NCBI GenBank assembly: GCA_902543535.1 | Contig: CACBYG010000005.1 | Coordinates: forward strand, 41,012 to 105,011 | Direction: 5' to 3' | DNA length: 64,000 nucleotides | From: an uncultured Pelagibacteraceae bacterium | Lineage (GTDB): Bacteria > Pseudomonadota > Alphaproteobacteria > Pelagibacterales > Pelagibacteraceae | In this document: positions 20,519 through 31,324 of the stretch, in pieces | Numbering within the stretch: position 1 is the first letter of the stretch | Layout: each line of letters starts with the position of its first letter | Notes under the pieces: model-generated | Told to the model about the DNA's origin: nothing | Database searches by the model: none | The model's input: only the letters and a program-made list of their open reading frames with translations | Program-made: the position numbers and the translations under genes

Positions 20519-21769
20519 TTATTTTCTTACTTTGCCACTACTTGTGATTTCATATTTGTATGAAACTAATTGATTTAGTCCTACAGGCCCTCTAGGAGGC
20601 AATGTATTAGTAGAAATCCCAACCTCTCCACCGAAACCAAACTCTCCACCATCAGCAAACTGAGTAGAGGTATTATGCATAGCAATTGAGCTTTTAACAT
20701 TTTTCAAAAAATATTTTGCTGTATTTTTATTATTTGTGATTATTGAATCAGTATGCATTGTTCCATACTTGTTTATGTGATCAATAGCTTCATTAAGATT
20801 ATTTACAGTTTTTACTGATACTGCTGGTGCCAAATACTCAGTAGACCAACTTTTTTCTTTAGCTGGAAATATTGTTCCTTTGTAATATTTTTTTAAAAAT
20901 TTATCTCCATATATTTTACAACTTTTATTTTCAAGCCCACTTAAAATTGGATTGCAAAAATCTTTTAAAACTTTTTTGTGAATAAGAATTGTTTCTGTCG
21001 CACCACAAATACTTGTGTTTCTTAACTTTGCATTATAAACAACTTTTTTTGCCATGTTTAAGTTAGCATCTTTATCAACATAAGTATGACAAAGTCCCTC
21101 AAGATGTCCAATGATAGGCACCTTAGATAATTCCTGAACTCTTTTAACTAAGTTTTTCCCTCCTCTTGGAATAATTACATCAATATATTTTTTCATATCT
21201 GACAGCATTATATCCACAACTCTTCTATGTTTTGTATCAATGAACTGAATAAAGTTTTCATCAACTTTATTAACCTTAAGCGCTTTCCTAAAAATTTTTG
21301 TTAAAATTCTATTAGTATTTATTGCTTCTGACCCACCTTTTAAAATTACTGGATTTCCAGATTTAAAGCATAGACTAGCCACATCTGATGTAACGTTAGG
21401 TCTACTTTCATAAATAACTCCAATTACTCCGATTGGTATAGATACTTTGCTTATATTCAAACCATTAGATCTTTTCCATTTCTCCAAAGTATTGTTTATA
21501 GGGTCTTTTAATTTTGAAATTTTAATAATTGAATTTTGAATATCTTTTAGCTTAGTTTCGTTAATCAACAGTCTATTTACTAAATTATCTTTTAGACCTA
21601 TTTTTCTTGCGTAACCAATATCTTTTAAGTTTTGCTTAAGAATAAATTTTTTTTCTTTTTTTAATAATTGTGCATATTTGGTTAATACTTTATTTTTAAC
21701 TATTGTATTAACCTTATGCTCACAAGCTTTCCTTGCTTTTGCTCCAACTAAATTCATATATTTGATCAT
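20519..21769 (-). CDS. proA: Gamma-glutamyl phosphate reductase
   Basis: Second step of proline synthesis: NADPH-dependent reduction of gamma-glutamyl phosphate to glutamate semialdehyde. The 416 residues have the aldehyde-dehydrogenase fold with catalytic C255 in NTSICGATE, plus ESRPNVT near 121 and the C-terminal GGEVGISTNTLPPRGP. An ATG four codons downstream (21757) is an alternative start. It abuts proB, so the kinase and reductase are made together. Confidence 0.95.
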   Translation of the reverse strand: MIKYMNLVGAKARKACEHKVNTIVKNKVLTKYAQLLKKEKKFILKQNLKDIGYARKIGLKDNLVNRLLINETKLKDIQNSIIKISKLKDPINNTLEKWKRSNGLNISKVSIPIGVIGVIYESRPNVTSDVASLCFKSGNPVILKGGSEAINTNRILTKIFRKALKVNKVDENFIQFIDTKHRRVVDIMLSDMKKYIDVIIPRGGKNLVKRVQELSKVPIIGHLEGLCHTYVDKDANLNMAKKVVYNAKLRNTSICGATETILIHKKVLKDFCNPILSGLENKSCKIYGDKFLKKYYKGTIFPAKEKSWSTEYLAPAVSVKTVNNLNEAIDHINKYGTMHTDSIITNNKNTAKYFLKNVKSSIAMHNTSTQFADGGEFGFGGEVGISTNTLPPRGPVGLNQLVSYKYEITSSGKVRK

Positions 21770-23873
<2,104 letters not shown>

Positions 23874-23876
23874 CTA

Positions 23877-24131
23877 TTAATTGGGTTTTACTGAAACGAA
23901 AGTTCTATCTGCTTTTGATTTTTTGAATACAACTTTACCTTTAACTACTGAAAAAATAGAATGATCTTTACCCATGCCTACATTCTCACCAGGAAAAATT
24001 TTAGTTCCTCTTTGTCTTACAATTATATTACCAGGTACGACTGTTTCACCACCATATTTTTTAACACCCAATCTTCGTCCGGCACTATCTCGTCCGTTTC
24101 TTGATGATCCACCTGCTTTTTTTGTTGCCAT
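23877..24131 (-). CDS. rpmA: 50S ribosomal protein L27 (bL27)
   Basis: Small basic ribosomal protein reaching the peptidyl-transferase centre. The 84 residues start [16 protein letters not shown], the canonical N-terminus, followed by LGVKKYGGE and [10 protein letters not shown]. It sits between rplU (13 bases) and obgE (27 bases) in the standard order. Confidence 0.96.
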   Translation of the reverse strand: MATKKAGGSSRNGRDSAGRRLGVKKYGGETVVPGNIIVRQRGTKIFPGENVGMGKDHSIFSVVKGKVVFKKSKADRTFVSVKPN

Positions 24132-24144
24132 AATTTACCTTGTT

Positions 24145-24543
24145 TTATTTGCTTACCGCTTCTTTAGTTTCTTCTTTTTTTGGATTCTTAGAAACTTTTT
24201 CAGCTTCAGATAAAACTTTACCATCTTTTGAAAAAATTTTATTTATTCTTATCATAGAATACTCTTGTCTATGTCCATTTTTTCTTCTTGAATTGTGTCT
24301 TCTTCTTTTTTTAAAAATTAGTATGGTTCTATTTTTACTGCTTTTAATTAAATCAGCTTCGACTTTTGCTCCACTTACATGAGGAGCTCCGACCTCAATA
24401 GATTTATCATCCCCATATGCTAAGATTTCATTAAATTCAATTTTTGTTTCAGGTTTTGAATCTGGAAGCTTCTCTACCTTAAGAATTTCTCCAGACTTAA
24501 CTTTGTATTGTTTTCCACCTGTTTTTATAACTGCGTAAGACAT
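24145..24543 (-). CDS. rplU: 50S ribosomal protein L21 (bL21)
   Basis: Ribosomal protein L21. The conserved part [15 protein letters not shown] ... [14 protein letters not shown] covers residues 1-103. A charged Lys/Glu-rich tail of about 28 residues extends beyond the usual end, as in several alphaproteobacteria. It is the first gene of the rplU-rpmA-obgE-proBA-nadD-rsfS-ctpA-rppH run and has a good promoter immediately upstream. Confidence 0.96.
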   Translation of the reverse strand: MSYAVIKTGGKQYKVKSGEILKVEKLPDSKPETKIEFNEILAYGDDKSIEVGAPHVSGAKVEADLIKSSKNRTILIFKKRRRHNSRRKNGHRQEYSMIRINKIFSKDGKVLSEAEKVSKNPKKEETKEAVSK

Positions 24544-24570
24544 AGTATGAATATTTATTTAAGTATTCGC

Positions 24571-24598
24571 AATATAGTTGTAGCTAAGTTTTAGTCAA
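24571..24598 (-). promoter_or_regulatory. Sigma-70-type promoter of rplU operon
   Basis: On the minus strand TTGACT (24598-24593), 16 bases, then TATATT (24576-24571): 5 of 6 matches in each box. The predicted leader is only about 20 bases and has no clear Shine-Dalgarno. The promoter occupies the 65-base gap between the gloB stop and rplU. Confidence 0.65.
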
Positions 24599-24608
24599 GC
24601 CGAATTAA

Positions 24609-25328
24609 CTAGAAATTATCCTTTAAATCTCGCAGTTTTGAAAAGGTTTTGACATCTTTTGCTCTTAGAAAAATATTGCAATCCAATTCTTCTTTAAGTG
24701 TAGACGGAATTGTGGGCAAGCTATTCTTTAACTTTATTTGAATATTTTGTATTTTTTTTTTAAGATTTAAATTTTCAGAATCATGTTTGATACAAAATTT
24801 TGAATTATTAAGAGTATATTCGTGACCACAATAAATTTGAGTATCAAGAGGCATAGCTTTAATCTTATTTAAAGAACTAAACATTTGTTCGTAGGTACCT
24901 TCAAAAATTCTCCCACAGCCAAGGGAAAAAAGAGTATCTCCAGTAAATAGTAATTTTTCTTTATAAAAATGAAAACAAATATGGCCATTAGTATGTCCAG
25001 GAACATGAATTATTTTAGCTACAAAATTATCACTTTTCCATATTTCATTGTCTTCAAGACAGATATCAATTTCTGGAATTCTTTCTGAATCATGTTTAAA
25101 GCCAACCACAATACTATTATATTTTTTTTTTAATTCCTTATTACCTCCAATATGATCAAAATGATGATGAGTATTTAAAATATATTTTAAATTAATATTT
25201 TTATTTTTTAGATAATCAATTACTGGACGGGCCTCGCTTGGGTCAACAATGCATGCCAAATTATTGGTCTCATCTATAATTAAATAACTATAATTATCTT
25301 GGAGACATGAAATTATTTTTACTTTCAT
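24609..25328 (-). CDS. gloB: Hydroxyacylglutathione hydrolase (glyoxalase II)
   Basis: Hydrolyses S-lactoylglutathione, the second step of methylglyoxal detoxification. Metallo-beta-lactamase fold with the two-metal motif H54, H56, D58, H59 (THHHFDH), GHTNGH, TGDTLF and the glutathione-side motif CGHEYTLNN. The 239 residues match the family. It starts one base after metW, so it appears to be the third gene of the metX-metW transcription unit. Confidence 0.92.
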   Translation of the reverse strand: MKVKIISCLQDNYSYLIIDETNNLACIVDPSEARPVIDYLKNKNINLKYILNTHHHFDHIGGNKELKKKYNSIVVGFKHDSERIPEIDICLEDNEIWKSDNFVAKIIHVPGHTNGHICFHFYKEKLLFTGDTLFSLGCGRIFEGTYEQMFSSLNKIKAMPLDTQIYCGHEYTLNNSKFCIKHDSENLNLKKKIQNIQIKLKNSLPTIPSTLKEELDCNIFLRAKDVKTFSKLRDLKDNF

Positions 25329-25329
25329 T

Positions 25330-25926
25330 TTATTTCTCTATTAAAAATATTCCTAGATCTGCAAAAAAATTTTTAATTGTTAAATTGCTATCATTTATTG
25401 TTGAAACATTCTGATTGTTTATAGCCAATGATTTAAAGATTTTGATGTTTCTTGATTTTGCAAAGTAAAAAAAATCCTTAATTGAACACATATGAATATT
25501 AGGAGTATTGTACCATTCGTCTGGTAATGTCTTAGTAATTGGCATTGTGCCTTTTATGAGCAAATGAAGTCTGACTCTCCAATAACCAAAGTTTGGAATA
25601 GTTACAATCGCTTTTTTTCCAACTCTTAAAAGTTCGTTAATAACTAGCTCGGGATTTAAGAAAGCTTGAAGAGTTTGACTAAGAACAACATATTCAAAAG
25701 ATTTGTCTGGAAATTGTTTTAGATCTTTTTCTGCATTTCCTTCAATGACGGTCAATCCTTTTGCAATACACTCTTGTACTTTACTTTTTGATATCTCCAG
25801 TCCTCTAATATTAGTATTTTTATTATTTTTTAAAAACTCCATTAAAATTCCATCTCCACAACCTACATCTAATACTTTTTTATCTTTTTCTATTAATTCA
25901 GCGATTACTTGAAATTCATTTTTCAT
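25330..25926 (-). CDS. metW: Methionine biosynthesis protein MetW
   Basis: SAM-binding methyltransferase-fold protein that accompanies metX in proteobacteria and is needed for full homoserine acyltransferase function in some of them. SAM motif VLDVGCGDG at 18-26; MetW-type segments VLSQTLQAF and IPNFGYWRVR. 198 residues, typical. It starts two bases after metX and is thus under the same SAM-II riboswitch. Confidence 0.92.
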   Translation of the reverse strand: MKNEFQVIAELIEKDKKVLDVGCGDGILMEFLKNNKNTNIRGLEISKSKVQECIAKGLTVIEGNAEKDLKQFPDKSFEYVVLSQTLQAFLNPELVINELLRVGKKAIVTIPNFGYWRVRLHLLIKGTMPITKTLPDEWYNTPNIHMCSIKDFFYFAKSRNIKIFKSLAINNQNVSTINDSNLTIKNFFADLGIFLIEK

Positions 25927-25928
25927 AA

Positions 25929-27047
25929 TTAATTTTCTGTATAAGATTTATCTAAAAAGTTTTTAAGCGCACTTAAAAAGTCTGGAACATCTAATAAAAA
26001 GGAGTCGTGACCTTTATCAGACTCTATCTCAACAAAACCCACATTTGCTCCAATAGAATTTAAGGCAATTACAATGTCTTTGTTTTCTTGAGTTGGATAA
26101 AGCCAGTCAGATGTAAAAGATATTATAAAAAATTTTGCTTTGGTATCTCTAAAAGCGTCAGATAAATTACCCTTGAATTGTTTTGCTAAGTCAAAATAAT
26201 CCATTGCTCTTGTAATATAAAGATAGCTATTTGCATCGAACCTGTCGACAAATACTGAGCCTTGATATCGCAAATAACTTTCTATCTGAAAATCTGCGTC
26301 AAAACCAAATTTCAAATCCTCTCGCTCTTGAAGTTTTCTTCCAAATTTTTCTTGGAGACCTTTTTTTGAGAGATAAGTTATATGTGCAGCCATTCTTGCA
26401 ACAGCCAAACCTTTATTTGGGATTGTATTTTTAGATGAATAATCTCCATCTTTCCAATTACTATCAGCCGCTATAGCCTGTCTTCCTAATTCATTAAATG
26501 CAATATTTTGCGCAGAGTGACTAGACGTACATGCAATTGGGATAACAGTTTTAGCTTTATCAGGAAAATTACTAATAAATTGAAGTACCTGCATACCACC
26601 CATTGAGCCACCCGCGATTGAAAAAAGTTTATCTATACCAAAATGGTCAAGCAAATTGTATTGTGCATTAACCATATCGTTAATAGTTATAACTGGAAAA
26701 TTTGTGCCAAAAGCAGTCCCAGTGTTAGGGTCTTCATGGCTTGGTCCAAAAGAGCCCATGCATCCACCCATTACATTTGCACAAATAACAAAGTATTTTT
26801 TGGTATCAATTGCTTTATCAGGACCAACTGCATAAGACCACCAACCATCTTTCTTTGTTATTGGATTTTGGCCAGTGACAAATTGATCTCCTGTTAATGC
26901 ATGAAAAACCAAAATAGCATTATCTTTTTTTTCATTTAATGAACCATAAGTTTCATATGCAATTGGGAATTCATTAATAGTTTTTCCACAATCTAACTTT
27001 AATGGTTTTTTTACTATCAAGGTTTTTACATTATTCTCAGTATTCAT
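25929..27047 (-). CDS. metX: Homoserine O-acyltransferase (O-acetyltransferase type)
   Basis: Acylates homoserine for methionine synthesis. Alpha/beta hydrolase fold with catalytic triad S148 (GGSMGG), D314 (TSDWLYP) and H347 (KGHDSF). The N-terminus (YETYGSLN) and NVMGGCMGSFGP are typical of MetX. Whether acetyl- or succinyl-CoA is used cannot be read with certainty from motifs. It is controlled by a SAM-II riboswitch starting about 83 bases upstream and shows no Shine-Dalgarno before the ATG. First gene of metX-metW-gloB. Confidence 0.93.
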   Translation of the reverse strand: MNTENNVKTLIVKKPLKLDCGKTINEFPIAYETYGSLNEKKDNAILVFHALTGDQFVTGQNPITKKDGWWSYAVGPDKAIDTKKYFVICANVMGGCMGSFGPSHEDPNTGTAFGTNFPVITINDMVNAQYNLLDHFGIDKLFSIAGGSMGGMQVLQFISNFPDKAKTVIPIACTSSHSAQNIAFNELGRQAIAADSNWKDGDYSSKNTIPNKGLAVARMAAHITYLSKKGLQEKFGRKLQEREDLKFGFDADFQIESYLRYQGSVFVDRFDANSYLYITRAMDYFDLAKQFKGNLSDAFRDTKAKFFIISFTSDWLYPTQENKDIVIALNSIGANVGFVEIESDKGHDSFLLDVPDFLSALKNFLDKSYTEN

Positions 27048-27082
27048 AACGAAGCTAATATTTGAATTGAGAGAAAAAAAAC

Positions 27083-27130
27083 TATTTTAGCGGTTTTTTT
27101 TAAGCGCTCGCAATTCAGTTAAATCAGCGC
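27083..27130 (-). promoter_or_regulatory. SAM-II riboswitch controlling metX
   Basis: On the minus strand: GCGCTGATTTAAC (from 27130), a loop ending TTGCG, then AGCGC (27108-27104) that pairs with GCGCT to give P1, an A-rich stretch, and CGCTAAAA (from about 27092), whose CGC pairs with GCG in the loop to form the pseudoknot. This order and the GATTTAAC and GCTAAAA blocks match the SAM-II class (family knowledge), found upstream of met genes in alphaproteobacteria. Binding of S-adenosylmethionine is expected to repress metX-metW. Unusually, the 3' end runs into TAG and seven T rather than the usual GGG ribosome binding site. Confidence 0.87.
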
Positions 27131-27136
27131 ATAATT

Positions 27137-27165
27137 TTTGTACTAGAACTTATTTATTATGTCAA
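27137..27165 (-). promoter_or_regulatory. Promoter of metX-metW-gloB
   Basis: Perfect -35 TTGACA (27165-27160), 17-base spacer, -10 TACAAA (27142-27137), on the minus strand. The predicted transcription start is near 27130, exactly where the SAM-II aptamer begins, so the two calls support each other. Confidence 0.65.
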
Positions 27166-27177
27166 TTTTTTTAAAAA

Positions 27178-27206
27178 TTGTCTTATTCTCTATAAAAATT
27201 TGTAAT
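27178..27206 (+). promoter_or_regulatory. Promoter of hisC-tyrA
   Basis: TTGTCT (27178-27183), 17-base spacer, TGTAAT (27201-27206): 4 of 6 and 5 of 6. The leader would be about 25 bases. It is back-to-back with the metX promoter, with the palindrome CAATTTTT/AAAAATTG (27163-27180) overlapping both -35 boxes. Confidence 0.5.
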
Positions 27207-27238
27207 TTTATCTATAAAGAGCTCATAAAATTAAAAAA

Positions 27239-28321
27239 ATGGTTACTCCAAAATTTAAAAAATTTAAGATTGAAGCTTATAAACCTGGCAAGTCAAAGGT
27301 CAAAAAGCTTAAAAAAGTAATAAAACTTTCAGCTAATGAGTCTGCTCTTGGGATCAGCCCAATGGCAAAGAAATTGATATCAAATAAAAAAATGATTTTG
27401 GATAAATATCCTGATGGAAAGTCACAAGATCTGAAAAAAGCAATTTCCAAAAAATATAAGTGTGATTTAAATAAAATTATTTGTGGTGCAGGTTCTGATG
27501 AGGTAATTCAAATGTTGTGTCAATTATATTTAAATCCAAAAGATGAGGTAATAGTTCCCGAATATAGTTTTTTGATGTACAGAATTTATGCAAAAATTGT
27601 AGGCGCTAAAGTTTTATTTGCAAAAGAGGTAAATTTTAAAGTGTCAATAAGAGAGATTTTAAAAAAAATTACTAGAAAAACTAAAATAGTATTTATTGCT
27701 AACCCAAATAATCCAACTGCAACTTATTTGACTAAAAAAGAAATATTAGAACTAAGGAATAAAATGAATAAAAATATTTTACTTGTGGTTGATGATGCGT
27801 ACTCAGAATATATGAAAAATAATGATTATACTTCAGGTTTAGATTTATTTAGAAATAAAGATAATGTTTTTATATTAAGAACATTTTCGAAAATGTTTGG
27901 ATTAGCTTCCTTAAGAGTAGGTTGGGGATATGGATCAAAAAAAATAATAGATGCTTTAAATGTGATTAAACCACCTTTCAATGTAAATGGTGTAGCACAA
28001 CTTGCAGCTATTGCGTCGCTAAGAGATACAAAATTTATAAGTAGATCTGTTAAGCACAATTTACTTTATGCTAAAAAGTTAAAAAAATTTCTTGAGGTTT
28101 ACAATATTTCTTCAAATAAAATTTCAGCAAATTTTCTATTTTTAAATTTTGATAACTGTAAAATTTCAGCAAAATATTTATACGAAAAATTGAAACAAAA
28201 AGGTGTTATCTTAAGATCAACAGAGGATGGCTATGGTATTAAAAATAAATTAAGATTAACCATAGGGTCTAAGGAAGAAAATTCAAAATTTATGAATACT
28301 GTAAAAAGAATATTAAATTAA
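27239..28321 (+). CDS. hisC: Histidinol-phosphate / aromatic aminotransferase
   Basis: Class I/II PLP aminotransferase of the HisC type. PLP lysine K218 in RTFSKMFG, NPNNPT at 155-160, D185/Y188 in VDDAYSEY, and the N-terminal KLSANES. The 360 residues are full length. It is directly followed by tyrA with no spacer, so in vivo it probably also (or mainly) transaminates prephenate or phenylpyruvate-type substrates, as proposed for hisC2-tyrA pairs in other alphaproteobacteria. The substrate cannot be decided from sequence. Confidence 0.88.
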   Translation: MVTPKFKKFKIEAYKPGKSKVKKLKKVIKLSANESALGISPMAKKLISNKKMILDKYPDGKSQDLKKAISKKYKCDLNKIICGAGSDEVIQMLCQLYLNPKDEVIVPEYSFLMYRIYAKIVGAKVLFAKEVNFKVSIREILKKITRKTKIVFIANPNNPTATYLTKKEILELRNKMNKNILLVVDDAYSEYMKNNDYTSGLDLFRNKDNVFILRTFSKMFGLASLRVGWGYGSKKIIDALNVIKPPFNVNGVAQLAAIASLRDTKFISRSVKHNLLYAKKLKKFLEVYNISSNKISANFLFLNFDNCKISAKYLYEKLKQKGVILRSTEDGYGIKNKLRLTIGSKEENSKFMNTVKRILN

Positions 28322-29218
28322 ATGAATAATATTTTAATTATTGGATGTGGTTTATTAGGATCCTCTTTATTGAGACGCATACACAAAAAAAAAATTGTTA
28401 AAAAAATATTCATTTATGAAAAATCAAAATCAAATATTTCAAAAATTAAGAAATTAAGACTTCCAGGTATTGTTATTGACAAGCTAGATAAAGGAGCAAT
28501 TAATTATGATCTAATTATTTTTTGCACTCCAATGAGTGAATACAAAAATCTAATCTTAAAGATAAATAATTTTATTACTCCCGAAACTTTAATTACAGAC
28601 ATCGGATCATCTAAAGTAGAGACCTCGAGGCTTATAAAAAAATTTTTGAAAAAAAATATATCTTGGACTCAAAGTCATCCCATTGCAGGCTCTGAAGTTA
28701 GTGGCCCAGAGCATGGTAAGGAAAATATGTTTCAAGATCGATGGTGTATTTTAATAAAAGAAAAAAATACAAAAAAAAAATATTTGAATATTTTAAATAA
28801 TTTTTGGAAAAAAATGGGCTCAAAAGTTATCGTTATGACACCTGAAAAACATGATAGAATTTTTTCCATAACAAGTCATTTACCCCATTTAATTGCCTAT
28901 AATTTGGTAAAATCAGCACAAGATTTTGAAAAAAAACAAAATTACGATTTGATTAAGTTTAGTGCTGGAGGACTTAGAGACTTTTCACGTATAGCAGCTT
29001 CAAATGAAATTATGTGGAGAGATATTTTTTTTAACAATAGTAATAATATTTCAAAAGCTATTGATTTATTTATCAAAAATCTAACAGCCTTTAAAAAAGA
29101 TATAAATTTAAAAAACAATAAATCAATATTAAAAAAATTAATTCAAACTAAAAGAGTCCGTTCTAAAATTATTAAGTTAAAACAAGATATAAACAAACCT
29201 GACTTTGGTAGAAATTAA
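28322..29218 (+). CDS. tyrA: Prephenate/arogenate dehydrogenase
   Basis: NAD(P)-dependent oxidative decarboxylation toward tyrosine. Rossmann motif IIGCGLLGSS (6-15), the TyrA motif SHPIAGSEVSGPEHG, and the helical dimerisation domain with SITSHLPHLIAY. 298 residues. It abuts hisC. Its stop shares four bases (TTAA, 29215-29218) with the convergent NlpC/P60 gene. Confidence 0.92.
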   Translation: MNNILIIGCGLLGSSLLRRIHKKKIVKKIFIYEKSKSNISKIKKLRLPGIVIDKLDKGAINYDLIIFCTPMSEYKNLILKINNFITPETLITDIGSSKVETSRLIKKFLKKNISWTQSHPIAGSEVSGPEHGKENMFQDRWCILIKEKNTKKKYLNILNNFWKKMGSKVIVMTPEKHDRIFSITSHLPHLIAYNLVKSAQDFEKKQNYDLIKFSAGGLRDFSRIAASNEIMWRDIFFNNSNNISKAIDLFIKNLTAFKKDINLKNNKSILKKLIQTKRVRSKIIKLKQDINKPDFGRN

Positions 29219-29958
29219 AATTTTATTTTAGAAATTTTTTTCACTTCAAGACTTGCTGTATCAAGTATCCTTTTAACAGTTTTTTTTATTGGCATAATTA
29301 GTACTTTTTTTTCAGGACCATAAGCATGTATTAACTCTTTGGAGTTTATACAAATAGCAACGTGACCTTTCCAAAATATAATATCTCCCTTTTTAAATTC
29401 TTTATTTTTTTTTTTTATAGAATACTTTATTTGATCTATAGTATCCCTTGGATAAAATAAATTATTATAATAAAAAAATATTTGTAATAAAGCTGAACAA
29501 TCTATACCTTTGTAAGTTTTACCACCCCACTTATATTTTACCCTAAGAAATTTTCTAAAAAATTTTACAAAGTTTTTTTCTTTATGGTTAATTTCTTTAA
29601 TATCTTTTTTTTTAATCCACTTATTTTTGTCAATTTTTACATAAAATTTATTCTCTTTTTCAACACTTAATTTAGATGCTAGAGGAAGGTGGTTGTTAGT
29701 GGCAGAGTTAGGTTTTTTGTAAATTTTTGCCTTTAATGTATTTACTTTATATTTTGGATTAAAATTTTTGATATGTTGTTTATTTTTAATGTATCCAACA
29801 TAATTGTCATATGTAGATTTAATCTTTATCCAATTTTTATTTTTAGAAAAAATTTTAAATTTTTCACCGTATATTATTTGAGAAGTTACCTCAGATGATA
29901 TGCGAGGTTCTTTGTAAATATTTGAAAAATTCCCTTTAAAGTAAAAATTATTTTTCAC
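29215..29958 (-). CDS. SH3-domain NlpC/P60 peptidase (cytoplasmic muropeptide peptidase)
   Basis: Cysteine peptidase of family C40. Two SH3-like segments (about 1-130) precede an NlpC/P60 domain with the catalytic Cys in GIDCSAL, His in GHVAICI and the third polar residue in ELIHAYGP; KKGDIIFW is the usual neighbour motif. There is no signal peptide, which fits a cytoplasmic role on imported muropeptides. It overlaps the end of ampG (11 bases for the GTG start chosen here; a TTG one codon upstream is possible), so permease and peptidase are coupled. Exact bond cleaved is inferred (D-Glu to diamino acid). Confidence 0.85.
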   Translation of the reverse strand: MKNNFYFKGNFSNIYKEPRISSEVTSQIIYGEKFKIFSKNKNWIKIKSTYDNYVGYIKNKQHIKNFNPKYKVNTLKAKIYKKPNSATNNHLPLASKLSVEKENKFYVKIDKNKWIKKKDIKEINHKEKNFVKFFRKFLRVKYKWGGKTYKGIDCSALLQIFFYYNNLFYPRDTIDQIKYSIKKKNKEFKKGDIIFWKGHVAICINSKELIHAYGPEKKVLIMPIKKTVKRILDTASLEVKKISKIKF

Positions 29959-31324
29959 CAATTTTAATTTTATTTTTTATAAGCCATAAACAAATCAAAG
30001 AAGGGATGACCATGATTGTAGTTAAAATGAAAAATGTTCCCCAATCTCCATTTAGCCAATCTACCAAAGCACCTGATGATGATGCCAAAGTAGTTCTTCC
30101 AGCAGTACCTATTGATGCTAGTAGCGCATATTGTGTTGCTGTGTAAGTTCTGTCTACCAATAAAGAAATAAAAGCAACAAAAGCCACTGTAGCAAATGCT
30201 GCAGTAATATCATCAGCGATTACAGCGATTGCAAATAAAATTTCAGATTTTCCTGTCCATGCCAAAACTGCAAATAAAAGATTTGTTATAGCCATTAACC
30301 CTCCCGCGAAGAACATTGTTTTTATTGTTCCAGCTCTCATAGCCATTAAACCACCTAATAATGTAAATATTACAGTTGTAATCCAACCAAGCCCTTTTGA
30401 GTAAATTGCAATTTGTCCTTTTGAAAATCCGATTTCTTTATAAAAAACAATGGACATCCTTCCCATAAAAGCTTCACCAATTTTAAATAAAAAAACAAAT
30501 GCTAATATTCCTGCTGCAATAGCAAAACCATTTTTTTTAAAAAAGCTAATAACAGGTCCACCAATGGTTCCTGTGATATAAACAATAAAGTTTGTAACGA
30601 AATTACTCGAACCAAGTTTTTTTTCAATTAGTTGGTCAGTTTCTCTCTGTTTAGCCTGCCTATCTGTTTGAATAGGTTCATGAACAAACATTAAACCTAT
30701 GTTCATTAAAATAATTAAAATTCCCAAAATTAAAAATGTAGCCTGCCAATAGTCAGATACACCTAAATTTTCAAAAAATTCAGCGGTAAACAATGCAACA
30801 ACACCACCCAATTTATAACCTGTCCACCAACCCACAACAGCCATTGCAGCACCAGCTGCCATAGATTTTCCTTCATTTTCATTTATTTGCTCAATTCTTA
30901 ATGCATCGACAGTTATATCTTGAGTAGCTGAGGCTATAGCAATAATTAATCCTACACTTATTAATAGAGCTAAATTCTCTGTTGGATTAATTGAACTCCA
31001 AATTACTAAGCACAGCAAAATAATGATTTGCATCAAGACTATCCATCCTCGTCTATGACCTAATTTTTTTGTTAAGTACGGTATTTGAATTCTGTCGATA
31101 ATCGGAGCCCACAAATAGTTAAATGCGTATACACCAAAGATTAATCCTGCCCAACCAATTGTAGATCTGCTTAGACCTTCCTCTTTTAACCAAAGACTCA
31201 AACTGCTTGCAATTAAGACCCAAGGAAAACCTGAGATGGCACCCAACAAAAGAATTCTCAACATTCTTTTGTCATAATAAACAGAAAAAGTTTCAGACAG
31301 TGTTTGTTTTTTTACCTCAAGCAT
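29948..31324 (-). CDS. ampG: AmpG-type muropeptide permease (MFS)
   Basis: Twelve-or-more-helix major facilitator transporter importing anhydro-muropeptides for peptidoglycan recycling. AmpG-like features include the N-terminal RMLRILLLGAISGFPW segment, SLWLKEEGLSR, ATQDITVDALRIE, and AIADDITAAFATVAFVAF in the C-terminal half. 458 residues. It starts directly after trkH and overlaps the NlpC/P60 peptidase gene. That neighbour supports the muropeptide substrate. Confidence 0.85.
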   Translation of the reverse strand: MLEVKKQTLSETFSVYYDKRMLRILLLGAISGFPWVLIASSLSLWLKEEGLSRSTIGWAGLIFGVYAFNYLWAPIIDRIQIPYLTKKLGHRRGWIVLMQIIILLCLVIWSSINPTENLALLISVGLIIAIASATQDITVDALRIEQINENEGKSMAAGAAMAVVGWWTGYKLGGVVALFTAEFFENLGVSDYWQATFLILGILIILMNIGLMFVHEPIQTDRQAKQRETDQLIEKKLGSSNFVTNFIVYITGTIGGPVISFFKKNGFAIAAGILAFVFLFKIGEAFMGRMSIVFYKEIGFSKGQIAIYSKGLGWITTVIFTLLGGLMAMRAGTIKTMFFAGGLMAITNLLFAVLAWTGKSEILFAIAVIADDITAAFATVAFVAFISLLVDRTYTATQYALLASIGTAGRTTLASSSGALVDWLNGDWGTFFILTTIMVIPSLICLWLIKNKIKIGEK

